DNA of 64,000 nt from an uncultured Clostridia bacterium (GCA_934749845.1 CAKVHQ010000002.1:1-64000); one strand, 5' to 3'; counted from the first letter of the stretch, positions 1 to 9,200 are shown. Notes: generated by a model from the sequence alone, not told the origin. Program-made: numbers and translations.

Positions 1-169
1 AACCTTTTTTTGACTTTTATTGGTATCGTTGTGAAACAGGAATTGGTTTACCTAACATTCCGCAAGACAGTCATTTATGATAAGTAAACTCCTGCCTTGA
101 CGGAATTGCCGAGCCTTGCACTTTATCTCATTTTTTTATTTTATGGTTTAGTGGAAATTAAAGGCGTTT
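1..169. repeat. Structured repeat element, copy 1
   Basis: This block is repeated at 255-423 with only three base differences that I can find by eye (near positions 79, 93 and 102 of the copy). It is not coding in any convincing frame. It contains nested self-complementarity, for example GGAAT...GGT...ACC...ATTCC (about 42-63) and CAAG-CAG...CTG-CTTG (about 63-100). This suggests a folded RNA rather than protein. The copy is cut at the window start, so its true 5' end may lie further left. Strand is inferred only from the terminator-like hairpin at its right end. Confidence 0.75.
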
Positions 170-184
170 CTTTCGCCTTTTTTT
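161..184 (+). terminator. Terminator closing repeat copy 1
   Basis: AAAGGCG, a short T-rich loop, CGCCTTT and a T-run form a compact intrinsic terminator at the end of the first repeat copy. The second copy lacks the right arm, because its sequence diverges after the left arm at 423. Confidence 0.6.
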
Positions 185-197
185 AATTTATTCCTAA

Positions 198-232
198 GTC
201 ATTTACGACAGTAAACTCCTGTCGTCACAAAT
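198..232. repeat. Partial third copy / hairpin between the repeats
   Basis: This stretch repeats the GTCATTTACGA...GTAAACTCCTG core of the flanking elements, followed by a diverged end. It forms its own hairpin (ACGACAG / CTGTCGT). It looks like a degenerate partial copy of the repeated element. Confidence 0.45.
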
Positions 233-254
233 ATAAAAGAAAAGCAAAATCAAC

Positions 255-423
255 AACCTTTTTTTGACTTTTATTGGTATCGTTGTGAAACAGGAATTGG
301 TTTACCTAACATTCCGCAAGACAGTCATTTACGATAAGTAAACTTCTGCCTTGACGAAATTGCCGAGCCTTGCACTTTATCTCATTTTTTTATTTTATGG
401 TTTAGTGGAAATTAAAGGCGTTT
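255..423. repeat. Structured repeat element, copy 2
   Basis: Direct repeat of 1-169, offset 254 bp. The two copies keep the potential stems, and the three differences fall mostly in predicted loops or keep G-U pairing. It ends about 85 bp before the pheS promoter. Function unknown. A small RNA or a mobile structured repeat are the main options. Confidence 0.75.
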
Positions 424-509
424 AATTCAATTCAACAAATTTTGCATTAAATTTTTAGAAAACTCTAATGGTAAACTTTAAACATAGTTTAAATATATTG
501 TTTTTTTGG

Positions 510-538
510 TTGCAAAAAAAATTCGCCCGTGCTATTAT
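510..538 (+). promoter_or_regulatory. Promoter of the pheST T-box leader
   Basis: TTGCAA (510-515) and TATTAT (533-538) are separated by 17 bp. This gives a predicted transcript start near 545, just upstream of the T-box sequence. Confidence 0.75.
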
Positions 539-544
539 ATATTT

Positions 545-789
545 GATAAAGGGCGTTAATATAACATTTCTTAGTAGAACTAAAATTCGCTTTAAGAGAG
601 TGGGCATCGTGGCTGTAAGTGCCTGCAAGTTAGAGTTAGTTTGAATTTCGCTTGTTAGAGCCTGTTGAAAGAAATTTCAACCGCATAAGTCACGACACGA
701 CTTTTAATGAGGTGCTTAATTGCACGAAATAGGGTGGTATCACGGAAAATTTCGTCCCTTGCTGATTGTGGCAAGGGCTTTTTGTTTTT
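545..789 (+). promoter_or_regulatory. T-box riboswitch, phenylalanine-responsive leader of pheST
   Basis: The leader carries the AGAGAG element (about 595-600) and a likely UUC (Phe) specifier at 647-649. The hallmark T-box sequence agggtggtatcacgg (731-745) forms the antiterminator bulge. It is followed by the competing terminator, CCCTTGC...GCAAGGG plus a T-run (756-789). Uncharged tRNA-Phe should stabilise the antiterminator and switch on pheST. The specifier was placed by eye in the Stem I frame and is the least certain part. Confidence 0.9.
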
Positions 790-810
790 AGCCACCAAAA
801 AGGAGTTAAT

Positions 811-1839
811 ATGTACGACAAAATAAATCAAGTAGAAAATGAGTACTTACAAAAAGCAGAGCAAATTGAAACAGTCGAGCAACTTGAACAAGCAAAAGTA
901 GAGTTTTTGGGCAAAAAAGGTAAAATAACCGAACTCTTGCAAGGTTTAAGAGATGTTGCAAGCGACATGAGAAGAGAAATTGGTGCAAAAATCAACGAAC
1001 TTAAGCAAAAAGCAGAGCAGGATTTTAACAAAAAACTTGCACAAATAAAAGAAAAACAACTTCAAAAGCAAATTGAAAATGCCGAGTTGTACGACATTAC
1101 TATGCCAACAAATGTTTTGGAAGGCTCTTTGCACCCAATAACCATTGTGCAAAAAGAAGTTGAAGAAATATTTAAAAGCATGGGCTTTATTGTTGAAGAT
1201 GGTAACGAAATTGAAACAGAATACAACAACTTTGAAGCCGTAAATGTTCCAAAAAATCACCCGGCAAGAGATATGCAAGACACTTTCTGGCTTTCTAACG
1301 GAGAAGTTTTAAAAACTCAAACAAGTGCTGGTCAAAACAGAATTTTAAGAAAGTATGGTGCACCTTGCAAAGTTATTTTCCCTGGCAGGTGTTTTAGAAA
1401 CGAAAATGTTGACGCAAGCCACGAAAACACATTCTTCCAACTTGAAGGTATGATGGTTGGCGAGAACATTTCCATCGCAAACTTAATTTACTTTATGAAA
1501 GAAATGCTTTCCAAAGTGTTTAAGCAAGATGTTAAAGTGCGTCTTCGTCCAGGCTACTTCCCATTCACAGAACCTAGTTTTGAGTTAGACGCTAGTTGCA
1601 TGTTCTGTGGCGGAAAAGGTTGTGCAACTTGCAAAAATGGTGGTTGGATTGAACTTTGCCCTTGTGGAATGATTCATCCACGAGTTTTGGAAATGGGTGG
1701 CATAGATACAAAGAAATATCAAGGTTTTGCATTTGGTCTTGGCTTAACAAGGCTTGCTATGATGAAATATGGCATAAAAGAAATTCGCCATTTCAACAGC
1801 GGAAATGTTAAATTTTTAAAACAAACAGGCACAAAGTAG
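811..1839 (+). CDS. pheS: Phenylalanyl-tRNA synthetase alpha subunit
   Basis: Charges tRNA-Phe in the cytoplasm as the catalytic subunit of the (alpha-beta)2 enzyme. The 342-residue product has the N-terminal coiled-coil arm, then the class II core with motif 2 (FRNENVDASHENTFF, near residue 195) and motif 3 (FGLGLTRLAMM, near the C-terminus). A four-cysteine insertion (C263, C266, C271, C274), probably zinc-binding, occurs in several PheS lineages. I chose the ATG at 811 because AAGGAG sits just upstream; an open frame reaching back to 766 runs through the T-box terminator. pheT follows 10 bp downstream. Confidence 0.97.
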   Translation: MYDKINQVENEYLQKAEQIETVEQLEQAKVEFLGKKGKITELLQGLRDVASDMRREIGAKINELKQKAEQDFNKKLAQIKEKQLQKQIENAELYDITMPTNVLEGSLHPITIVQKEVEEIFKSMGFIVEDGNEIETEYNNFEAVNVPKNHPARDMQDTFWLSNGEVLKTQTSAGQNRILRKYGAPCKVIFPGRCFRNENVDASHENTFFQLEGMMVGENISIANLIYFMKEMLSKVFKQDVKVRLRPGYFPFTEPSFELDASCMFCGGKGCATCKNGGWIELCPCGMIHPRVLEMGGIDTKKYQGFAFGLGLTRLAMMKYGIKEIRHFNSGNVKFLKQTGTK

Positions 1840-1849
1840 GAGATATAAC

Positions 1850-4222
1850 ATGAAAATAAGTTTAAATTGGATTAGTGATTATGTTGACCTTAACGGAGTT
1901 GACAAAAAAGACCTTATTGCAAAATTTGGGTTAAGAACTGCCGAAGTTGAGGACATGTACGAACTTGGAAAAGACATAAGTGGCGTTATTGTTGCAAGAA
2001 TTTTGGAAGTGAACGAACACCCAAAAAGCAACCACTTGCACAAACTTAAAGTGGACACAGGCAAAGAAGTGCTAGACATTGTTTGCGGAGCACCAAATGT
2101 AAAACCAAACATGAAAGTGGCACTTGCAACTATTGGTGGCTGTGTTAAAGGCATGAAAATTGAAAAGGCTGTTATTGCTGGCGAAGAAAGTTACGGCATG
2201 TGTTGCTCCAAGGCAGAACTTGGTTTTAGCGATGACAACAGCGGAATTTGGGAAGTTGACCAATCTATTCCGCTTGGAACAGATATAAAGCAAATTTACG
2301 AACTTGAAGATACCATTTTTGAAGTGGACAACAAAAGTTTAACAAACCGTCCAGACCTATGGTGTCACTATGGAATTGCAAGAGAAATTGCTGCCATACT
2401 AGACAGACCCCTAAAACCAATAGTAACCGAAAATTTGCAATATTTTACGCAAAGCGGTTTGGTTGATGTGGATGTTCAAACAAATAATTGCTATAGATAT
2501 AGTGCAATTAGAATTGGCAACATATCAAAAAAAGTTAGCCCAATAGGCGTTCAAATTAGGCTATATTACTGCGGAATGAGAGCAATTAACTTGCTTGCCG
2601 ACATAACAAATTATGTCATGCTTGATGTTGGACAACCAATGCACGCTTTTGATGGCGAAAAGGTTAGAAACATTCAAGTTAAGGAATTAAGAAGCCCAAT
2701 AGATTTTGTTACTCTTGACGGAGAAACAAGAACCTTGCCAGAGTCAACAGTGGTTATATGCACAAACAATACTCCTGTGGCTGTTGCAGGTGTTATGGGC
2801 GGACTTGATAGTGAAATTACCGACAGTACAAGAAGTTTAGTTCTTGAAAGTGCATGTTTTGATGCAACAAGCATACGAAAAACTGCTCAAAAAATTGGTT
2901 TAAGAACCGAAGCTAGTGCAAGATATGAAAAATCGTTAGACCCAGAACTAACCACGCTTGCTATTGCAAGATTTATTCATATTATTCGTAGCGTTGACCC
3001 ACAAATAACTGTTCAAACGGGATTAACAGACGAGTATGTAAAGCATTACCCAGAGCGAATAATAACCACAACCATGGAATTTATCAACAAATATGTTGGA
3101 ATTGAATTTAAGCCAGAACAAGTTGGCAAAATTTTAACCAATTTGGGCTTTAAAGTTAACTATAATGGAAACACTTTGTCAATTAAAGTTCCATCGTTTA
3201 GGGCAACAAAAGATGTTACTATTGCAGTGGATATTGTTGAAGAAATTGCAAGAATGTATGGCTACGATAATATTCCTCAAATTCCTGTAACAGCAAGTTT
3301 GCGACCAGTTGAACAATCAAGTGAGCATTTAATGGAGTATGATACTAAACTTTTGCTTGCAGAAAAATATGGTTTAAACGAAGTTCACACATATATTTGG
3401 AATGATGAAAAAACCAAAAAAGACTTGCTACTTGACACACATGGATATGTTAAAGTTTTGAACTCTACCGTTAAAGATAATGACGAAATTCGTGCTGAAC
3501 TTGTTCCATCTTTATTAAAAGTTGTAAACGATAATAAAAAATACTTACAAGATTTTGGCGTGTTTGAAATTGGCAGAGTATGCACCGGATTAGATAAAGA
3601 CAATCTTTGTGTTGAAGAAAAACACCTTGCAATATGCTTATACAGCACAATCAAGAGTGAAAAAGACCTATATTTTGAACTTAAGGATATTTTGCAAACA
3701 CTTGTTGAAACCGAACTTAAATCTTCTCTTGAATTTAGATTGGGTCAAGCAAACTCTTTATTAGTTCATCCAAAAAATAACGCAGAAATTATAGTTAATG
3801 GAAAATCTGTTGGCTATGTTGCATTGCTTCATCCAAGGTCCGTTGTGGCACTAGGAAAAAATGCACATATTGCCATGCTTGAAATAAATTTCAGCAAGTT
3901 TGCAGGATTAGAACAACCAGCAAGCAAAGTGCAAGAATTAACAAAATATCAAACAAACCAACTTGACCTTAACTTTGTTGTTGACGAAAATGAAATTTAT
4001 CAAAACATCGAAAGCGTGCTTAAATCTTATCAAACAGATTTAGACTACACAGTTAAACTTGTTGATGTTTATAAAGACAGCGTGCTTTTGCCAAACAAAA
4101 AGAGCATGACATTCTCGTTTGAAATTTCTTCAAAAACACACACATTGGTTAGTGAAGAATTGGAAAAATTTCAACAAGACATGATTAACCTTGCCGAAAG
4201 AAATGGCTATAAATTAAGATAA
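1850..4222 (+). CDS. pheT: Phenylalanyl-tRNA synthetase beta subunit
   Basis: Non-catalytic beta subunit of PheRS, giving tRNA recognition and editing. The 790-residue protein has the normal order: N-terminal EMAP/OB tRNA-binding domain (about residues 40-150), B3/B4 editing domain, B5 DNA-binding-like domain (about 400-480), the catalytic-like core and a C-terminal FDX-ACB anticodon-binding domain (last ~95 residues). Its Shine-Dalgarno sequence overlaps the pheS stop codon (taggagat), so the two genes are one translationally close operon under the T-box. Confidence 0.97.
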   Translation: MKISLNWISDYVDLNGVDKKDLIAKFGLRTAEVEDMYELGKDISGVIVARILEVNEHPKSNHLHKLKVDTGKEVLDIVCGAPNVKPNMKVALATIGGCVKGMKIEKAVIAGEESYGMCCSKAELGFSDDNSGIWEVDQSIPLGTDIKQIYELEDTIFEVDNKSLTNRPDLWCHYGIAREIAAILDRPLKPIVTENLQYFTQSGLVDVDVQTNNCYRYSAIRIGNISKKVSPIGVQIRLYYCGMRAINLLADITNYVMLDVGQPMHAFDGEKVRNIQVKELRSPIDFVTLDGETRTLPESTVVICTNNTPVAVAGVMGGLDSEITDSTRSLVLESACFDATSIRKTAQKIGLRTEASARYEKSLDPELTTLAIARFIHIIRSVDPQITVQTGLTDEYVKHYPERIITTTMEFINKYVGIEFKPEQVGKILTNLGFKVNYNGNTLSIKVPSFRATKDVTIAVDIVEEIARMYGYDNIPQIPVTASLRPVEQSSEHLMEYDTKLLLAEKYGLNEVHTYIWNDEKTKKDLLLDTHGYVKVLNSTVKDNDEIRAELVPSLLKVVNDNKKYLQDFGVFEIGRVCTGLDKDNLCVEEKHLAICLYSTIKSEKDLYFELKDILQTLVETELKSSLEFRLGQANSLLVHPKNNAEIIVNGKSVGYVALLHPRSVVALGKNAHIAMLEINFSKFAGLEQPASKVQELTKYQTNQLDLNFVVDENEIYQNIESVLKSYQTDLDYTVKLVDVYKDSVLLPNKKSMTFSFEISSKTHTLVSEELEKFQQDMINLAERNGYKLR

Positions 4223-4276
4223 TTTTACATTTCATCAATTTTGTCTATATTTACTTTAAGTTTTTTAAATTGACTA

Positions 4277-4305
4277 TTGACTATAAAAACTTTTAATGCT
4301 ATAAT
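4277..4305 (+). promoter_or_regulatory. Promoter of the 4334 gene
   Basis: TTGACT (4277-4282), 17 bp spacer, TATAAT (4300-4305). A second TTGACT begins 7 bp earlier. Confidence 0.75.
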
Positions 4306-4333
4306 TTTGCTGAAAATATAGGGAGGAGTTAAT

Positions 4334-4732
4334 ATGTTTGAAAATTTATTTAAAAGATTGCCTATTGATAGTAATATTTTGGTTGTTTTTAGACCAGAAA
4401 AAAATACAATTTTAATTGCTTGTCCTAACTACGATAACGCACAAAGAGTTGCAAAACAACTTCTTGGAGTAAACTATAAACCAACAGCAAATTATGTTTT
4501 GGCTATTGATTTAGAAAAGAGAGTTTATCCTTTGGAAGCAGAAGAAACAGAAGTAAAAAGAGTTTACAACTACTTCTATAACGGCGAAAAACTTGCTACT
4601 TTGGACACTTTGAGTGATGAATTATCATATGCGGGAATTAGACATAGTGCATCGTTAAGACAACTTAAAAAATTTGAAAAAGTTATCAACAGAGATAAAA
4701 TTAGAATGGATATAAACGAAAACATTGATTAG
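4334..4732 (+). CDS. Small protein of unknown function
   Basis: A 132-residue protein I do not recognise. It has no signal peptide or membrane segment and a mixed alpha/beta-looking N-terminal half. The C-terminal half is charged and helical, with the segment HSASLRQLKKFEKVINRDKI. It starts at an ATG with a strong GGGAGGAG ribosome site, has its own near-consensus promoter and its own terminator, so it is a monocistronic gene. The clean signals make it a real gene. Confidence 0.8.
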   Translation: MFENLFKRLPIDSNILVVFRPEKNTILIACPNYDNAQRVAKQLLGVNYKPTANYVLAIDLEKRVYPLEAEETEVKRVYNYFYNGEKLATLDTLSDELSYAGIRHSASLRQLKKFEKVINRDKIRMDINENID

Positions 4733-4734
4733 TT

Positions 4735-4765
4735 AAAAAGCGTAGGTTAAACTTACGCTTTTTTT
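4735..4765 (+). terminator. Terminator after the 4334 gene
   Basis: AGCGTA-GTT...AAC-TACGCT hairpin with A-rich left and T-rich right flanks. Confidence 0.85.
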
Positions 4766-4811
4766 GTGCTAACTTGTCGAAAATAACATTTACAAGTGCA
4801 TTTTCAATCAC

Positions 4812-4840
4812 TTGCTTTATTGCTTTATTTATGGCATAAT
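4812..4840 (+). promoter_or_regulatory. Promoter of the phosphoesterase-rsmH-division operon
   Basis: TTGCTT (4812-4817), 17 bp, CATAAT (4835-4840). It lies inside the longest open frame and therefore argues against the upstream start of the next gene. Confidence 0.55.
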
Positions 4841-4856
4841 TAACATGGAGAAACTT

Positions 4857-5558
4857 ATGAAAATTTTTGCGATAAGCGATTTACATTTAAGTATAAATAC
4901 CAATAAACCAATGAACATTTTTGGTCCTGTTTGGGAGCATCATTTTGAGATAATTTCAAAGGACTGGAATGAAAAAGTTGGCGATGACGATGCTGTTTTA
5001 ATTGCTGGCGACATAAGTTGGGGTATGAAACTTGAAGAAGCAATAGAGGATATTAAAGAAATTGCTAAATTAAATGGCAAAAAAATCCTAACTAGAGGCA
5101 ATCACGACTATTGGTGGAAAAGCATTTCATCAATACGAAGCCTTTTGCCTCAAAACATGTATGCTTTGCAAAACGATGCAATTAAATTGGGCGACTATAT
5201 AATTTGTGGAACTCGTGGTTGGACAGTCCCAGAAAAAGAAGGCGAGCAGTCGGCTGAAGATAAAAAGATTTTTGATAGAGAGATTATTAGGCTTGAATTA
5301 TCTTTAAAAGCGGGCGAAAAATTGCGTCTTAATGGCGAAAAACTAATTTGCATGATTCATTATCCTCCTTTTAACTCTAAAACCGAGGATAGCGCCTTTA
5401 CAAGCCTGTTTGAAAAATACAATGTTGACAAAGTGATTTACGGACACTTGCACGGCAAAGGCGGAAGAACAATAATTCACACAAACAAAAACGGAATTGA
5501 TTATTATTTAACTTCATGTGACAAAGTTGGCAACAAACTTGTTACAATTTATGAGTAG
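4857..5558 (+). CDS. Calcineurin-like metallophosphoesterase
   Basis: Cytoplasmic two-metal phosphohydrolase of unknown substrate. All family metal-binding blocks are present: D8-x-H10, G51-D52, G81-N82-H83-D84, a HYPPF histidine and GHLHG near residue 200. The 233-residue length fits a stand-alone catalytic domain. I chose ATG 4857 because GGAG (4847-4850) is well placed and the longer open frame overlaps a promoter. rsmH follows 6 bp after the stop, so the two are probably co-transcribed. The pattern resembles the predicted phosphohydrolases of COG1768, which is a family-level guess. Confidence 0.88.
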   Translation: MKIFAISDLHLSINTNKPMNIFGPVWEHHFEIISKDWNEKVGDDDAVLIAGDISWGMKLEEAIEDIKEIAKLNGKKILTRGNHDYWWKSISSIRSLLPQNMYALQNDAIKLGDYIICGTRGWTVPEKEGEQSAEDKKIFDREIIRLELSLKAGEKLRLNGEKLICMIHYPPFNSKTEDSAFTSLFEKYNVDKVIYGHLHGKGGRTIIHTNKNGIDYYLTSCDKVGNKLVTIYE

Positions 5559-5564
5559 GTATTT

Positions 5565-6497
5565 ATGGAATTTAAACACACACCAATTATGCTGAATGAT
5601 GTTATTAGCGGACTAAACATTAAGCCCGCTGGTGTTTATTTCGACGGTACACTAGGTGGAGCAGGTCACAGCAGTGAAATTTTAAAACGCTTAAATGGTG
5701 GCTTACTTATTGGTTGCGATAAAGATTTAGATGCACTTGAAGCAAGCAAAAAAAGGCTTAATGAGATTAGTTCTCAATTTGTTTTGGTTCATGACGATTA
5801 TAAGAACTTTAAACATATTTTACAGCAACTTAAAATTGAAAAGGTTGACGGCATTTTGCTTGATTTGGGTGTAAGTTCATATCAATTAGATAACGAAGAA
5901 AGAGGCTTTTCGTATCGCTTTGACGCGCCACTTGACATGAGAATGGATAGAACGAAAAACCTGACAGCGCGAGATGTTATCAATACTTATTCTCAAAAAG
6001 ATTTGGAGCACATTTTTTTTAATTATGGCGAAGAACCTTTTTCAAAACAAGTTGCAAAAAATATAATTTTAGCCCGAGAGCAAAAACCTATCGAAACCAC
6101 CTTTGAACTTGTTGAAATTATTAAAAAAAGTATGCCAGAAAAAGTTTTAAGAAGCAAGGGACATCCTGCAAAAAGAATTTTTCAAGCAATTAGAATTGAA
6201 GTTAACGGAGAACTTAAAGATTTAGAGCAAACAATATACGACATGATTGAAAAACTATCAAGTGGTGGAAGAATTGCAATAATCACTTTCCATTCGCTTG
6301 AAGACCGTATTGTTAAAAATGCTTTTAAACTTTGTGCCACCGATTGCATTTGTTCAAAAGAAATTCCAGTTTGCATTTGCGGGCATAAGGCAACCGTTAA
6401 ACTTGTTAACAAAAAGCCTATCGAAGCAAGCCAGGAAGAACAACTTATAAACCCAAGAAGTTCATGCGCAAAATTAAGAATAGCCGAAAAAATTTAA
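5565..6497 (+). CDS. rsmH: 16S rRNA (cytosine-1402-N4)-methyltransferase
   Basis: Methylates N4 of C1402 in 16S rRNA using SAM, and is typically the second gene of dcw clusters. The 310-residue protein begins with the family signature (HTPIMLNDVI) and has the SAM loop GTLGGAGHS at residues 28-36. It also has LLDLGVSSYQLD, the GFSYRFDAPLDMRMD block and the ITFHSLEDRIVK block. mraZ, the usual upstream partner, is absent here. The FtsL-like gene follows. Confidence 0.96.
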   Translation: MEFKHTPIMLNDVISGLNIKPAGVYFDGTLGGAGHSSEILKRLNGGLLIGCDKDLDALEASKKRLNEISSQFVLVHDDYKNFKHILQQLKIEKVDGILLDLGVSSYQLDNEERGFSYRFDAPLDMRMDRTKNLTARDVINTYSQKDLEHIFFNYGEEPFSKQVAKNIILAREQKPIETTFELVEIIKKSMPEKVLRSKGHPAKRIFQAIRIEVNGELKDLEQTIYDMIEKLSSGGRIAIITFHSLEDRIVKNAFKLCATDCICSKEIPVCICGHKATVKLVNKKPIEASQEEQLINPRSSCAKLRIAEKI

Positions 6498-6530
6498 TTT
6501 CATAATTTTAAAAAGGGAGGAGTATATTAT

Positions 6531-7193
6531 ATGGAACACGAAAATGACATTTTAACCATACCAGTTGACCAAGATTCGCCTGTTCAAGACAAGGATAACT
6601 ATTCGTATGAAAAAATAAGTCCAAGCGAAAATGTTGAAGTAAAAAATAGTTACAAAGCCTTTGATGACTATTCTCATTCTCGTCAAGAAAAAGACTATGA
6701 AGAATTTGAAGTTGTGCATACATACGCCCCTAAAAAGAAAAAACGAAAGGACACTTTTTTTGGCGACTATGTTACCGAACAAAGTTCTTATGTTCCAAGC
6801 AAGGAAACATTCCTTTACGAAAAGGTTAAGCCACAAAAAAAAGCCAAAAGGACAAGCAAAATTTTTGTTTCCATTTGTTGCGTTGTGGCAGTTATGATGG
6901 GCACTCTTGGAATTATTAACACAGTTAAAATAAACAATCTTTCCTATCGTAATATTAGCAATAGCGAAAAAATTGCCAATATAGGAAAAGAAATTCAAAA
7001 AATAGACTCTGCAATAGAAGGCATGGTCAACGAAACACAAGTTAGAGAAAATGCTGAATCGGGTGGAATGGAAGAAATTACGACAGAAACACAAATTCCA
7101 TTAAATAAAAAAAATGCAGTTGAGAAACACCAAGGAAAAACAAATTTATTTGATAAAATATGTAATTTTTTTAGAGGTTTGTTTGGAGGGTAG
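6531..7193 (+). CDS. FtsL-like single-pass division protein
   Basis: Identified by position (between rsmH and the transpeptidase) and topology rather than clear sequence similarity. It is a 220-residue protein with a long charged cytoplasmic N-terminus (about 1-108, Lys-rich near 68-73 and 101-110). One membrane helix spans about 110-130, followed by a short coiled-coil-like extracytoplasmic segment (about 131-170). A basic/aromatic C-terminus ends in RGLFGG. FtsL recruits FtsW/FtsI with DivIC/FtsB in known systems. The long N-terminus is much larger than in typical ~120-residue FtsL. The start has a strong GGGAGGAG, and its stop directly abuts the PBP start. Confidence 0.6.
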   Translation: MEHENDILTIPVDQDSPVQDKDNYSYEKISPSENVEVKNSYKAFDDYSHSRQEKDYEEFEVVHTYAPKKKKRKDTFFGDYVTEQSSYVPSKETFLYEKVKPQKKAKRTSKIFVSICCVVAVMMGTLGIINTVKINNLSYRNISNSEKIANIGKEIQKIDSAIEGMVNETQVRENAESGGMEEITTETQIPLNKKNAVEKHQGKTNLFDKICNFFRGLFGG

Positions 7194-9119
7194 ATGAAAA
7201 TTTTTCACTCAACATATTCTGTACAAAAGAGACTACTAGCAAATTTAGTGCTGATAGTCTCTTTGTTTATTTTGCTTGCTTTAAGGCTTGGCTATTTGCA
7301 AATTATCAATGGCAAAAAACTTCAAACACGGGCTGAAGAGCAATGGACGCGAGATTTGCCACTTTCGGCAACTCGTGGAACAATAAAAGACCGCAATGGA
7401 GTTACATTAGCGGTTAGTTACACCAGTTACGACGTTTATGTGCGAGCAAGTAATGTTGAGAATCCACAAGAAGTTGCCAAAGTTTTAAGCGAGAATTTAG
7501 ATGTCGACTACGACAAGGTGTTAATCAAAGCACAAAATAAAAAGATTAGTGAAAGTTTAATTAAACTTTCGGTTGAGCAAGATGTTATAAAAAAAATCAA
7601 AGCAAGCAAATTAAAGGGTATTTATTATAGTGAAAACACAAAACGCTATTATCCTTACGGAGATTTCTTATCTCAAGTTTTGGGCTATACAACAATTGAT
7701 AATATCGGTCAATCGGGTCTTGAATTATACTACGACAAATATCTTAAGGGCATAGACGGTTATTCGCTTGTTCAAAGTGATATTAAGGGTAGCGAACTAT
7801 ATAACACACTCGATAATTTCGTAAGCTCAATAGCAGGGTGCGATTTAACCTTGACGATTGATTACCGAATTCAAATGATGTGCGAGCAGGCTGCCGAAAA
7901 AATAATGATAGACCATAAGCCAAAGTCGGCAAGTGTTATTGTTATGGACCCAAATACCGCCGAAATTATCGCAATGACAAACAAACCAAGTTTTTCTCTT
8001 AACGAAATTCCTCGTGATGATGTAAGTTCGTTGATGTCCATGTCTAAAAATTTAAACATAGTTGATGTTTACGAACCTGGTTCAACATTCAAAGTTTTAA
8101 CCACAGCAACAGCACTTGAGGAAAAAGCCACATCTTTAAACGACACTTTCTACGACCCCGGTTATAGAATAGTTGATGGACAAAGAATAAATTGTTGGCG
8201 TCTTCACGGGCATGGCAGTCAAACCATGGTTGACGGACTATGTAACAGTTGCAATAGCGTTTTTGTCGACTTGTCTTTACGCCTAGGCGAAGAAAAAATG
8301 TATAAATACTTTGAAAAATATGGCTTTGGAAAATTAACCAATGTTGATTTTGCTGGCGAAAGTGCCGGTATTGTTATGGACAGAGAAGTTGCTCAAAAAG
8401 TTGACCTTGCTAGAATGGGGTTTGGTCAGGCGATTGCTGTTACTCCACTGCAACTTATTTGTGCTGAAAGTTCGGTCTTTAATGGCGGGAATTTAATGCA
8501 ACCATATTTTGTTAAGTCAATTTCAAATTCATACAACAATTACATTAAAACATTTAAGCCAACGGTTGTGAACAAAACGGTAAGCAAAGACACCAGCGAT
8601 AAAATAAACTATATGATGGAACAGGTTATTGACAAAGCAAATGCAATAAATGCCTTCATCCCAGGTTATAGGGTGGGTGGCAAAACAGGCACATCGCAAA
8701 AGTATGAAGACGGAAAAATTAACGGTAAATATATTGCTTCGTTTTTGGGAACTTTCCCAGCCGACAAGCCAGATTATGTAATATTGGTTATAGCCGATGA
8801 GCCATCAAGCGGGGCATATTATGGTAGTATCGTTGCCACACCTTACGCTAAAATGGTTTTGGAAGGAATTATTGAGTACAAAAACTACAAACCTTCAACT
8901 GATATTGTTGCTGAAACTAACGCTATGGCACTAAACATTCCAATGCCAAATCTTGTTGGCAAAACCTTGTCGCAAGCACTAACAATATTGAAAAATTTAG
9001 GGCTTCAATACGAAAGTGACGGAGAAGGTGGAATAATCACTAAACAGTACCCTGAAGCAGGCACAATGATGTTTAACAACGGAATTTGCTATATTTCAAC
9101 TGAAAAAAATCAACCATAA
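7194..9119 (+). CDS. Class B penicillin-binding protein (FtsI/SpoVD type) with PASTA domain
   Basis: Membrane-anchored peptidoglycan transpeptidase. The 641-residue protein has one N-terminal membrane helix (about 15-35), a PBP dimerisation domain, and the transpeptidase domain with S297-T-F-K300, S352-C-N354 and K497-T-G499. A single PASTA domain lies at the C-terminus (about 580-640). This architecture is shared by SpoVD and by division PBPs of Gram-positives. Only one such gene is in the cluster, so it could serve division, spore cortex synthesis, or both. The GGAGGG ribosome site overlaps the end of the FtsL-like gene, implying coupled translation. Confidence 0.93.
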   Translation: MKIFHSTYSVQKRLLANLVLIVSLFILLALRLGYLQIINGKKLQTRAEEQWTRDLPLSATRGTIKDRNGVTLAVSYTSYDVYVRASNVENPQEVAKVLSENLDVDYDKVLIKAQNKKISESLIKLSVEQDVIKKIKASKLKGIYYSENTKRYYPYGDFLSQVLGYTTIDNIGQSGLELYYDKYLKGIDGYSLVQSDIKGSELYNTLDNFVSSIAGCDLTLTIDYRIQMMCEQAAEKIMIDHKPKSASVIVMDPNTAEIIAMTNKPSFSLNEIPRDDVSSLMSMSKNLNIVDVYEPGSTFKVLTTATALEEKATSLNDTFYDPGYRIVDGQRINCWRLHGHGSQTMVDGLCNSCNSVFVDLSLRLGEEKMYKYFEKYGFGKLTNVDFAGESAGIVMDREVAQKVDLARMGFGQAIAVTPLQLICAESSVFNGGNLMQPYFVKSISNSYNNYIKTFKPTVVNKTVSKDTSDKINYMMEQVIDKANAINAFIPGYRVGGKTGTSQKYEDGKINGKYIASFLGTFPADKPDYVILVIADEPSSGAYYGSIVATPYAKMVLEGIIEYKNYKPSTDIVAETNAMALNIPMPNLVGKTLSQALTILKNLGLQYESDGEGGIITKQYPEAGTMMFNNGICYISTEKNQP

Positions 9120-9165
9120 TTACACCTTTTCAGGTTAATAATGTTATTGAAGTTAAAAAGTTTGT

Positions 9166-9194
9166 TTGACCATAGTCTTAAAAAAAGTTAAAAT
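9166..9194 (+). promoter_or_regulatory. Promoter giving a predicted leaderless transcript
   Basis: TTGACC (9166-9171), 17 bp, TAAAAT (9189-9194). Exactly 6 nt separate the -10 from the GTG at 9201, so +1 should fall at the start codon. Confidence 0.6.
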
Positions 9195-9200
9195 TAAAGC

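Noticed and set aside
766..810. Extended PheS N-terminus
   Set aside because: The codons fall in the T-box terminator, and a strong Shine-Dalgarno sequence precedes ATG 811.
6552..7094. 180-codon open frame on the minus strand
   Set aside because: Antisense to the FtsL-like gene, and its composition mirrors that gene.
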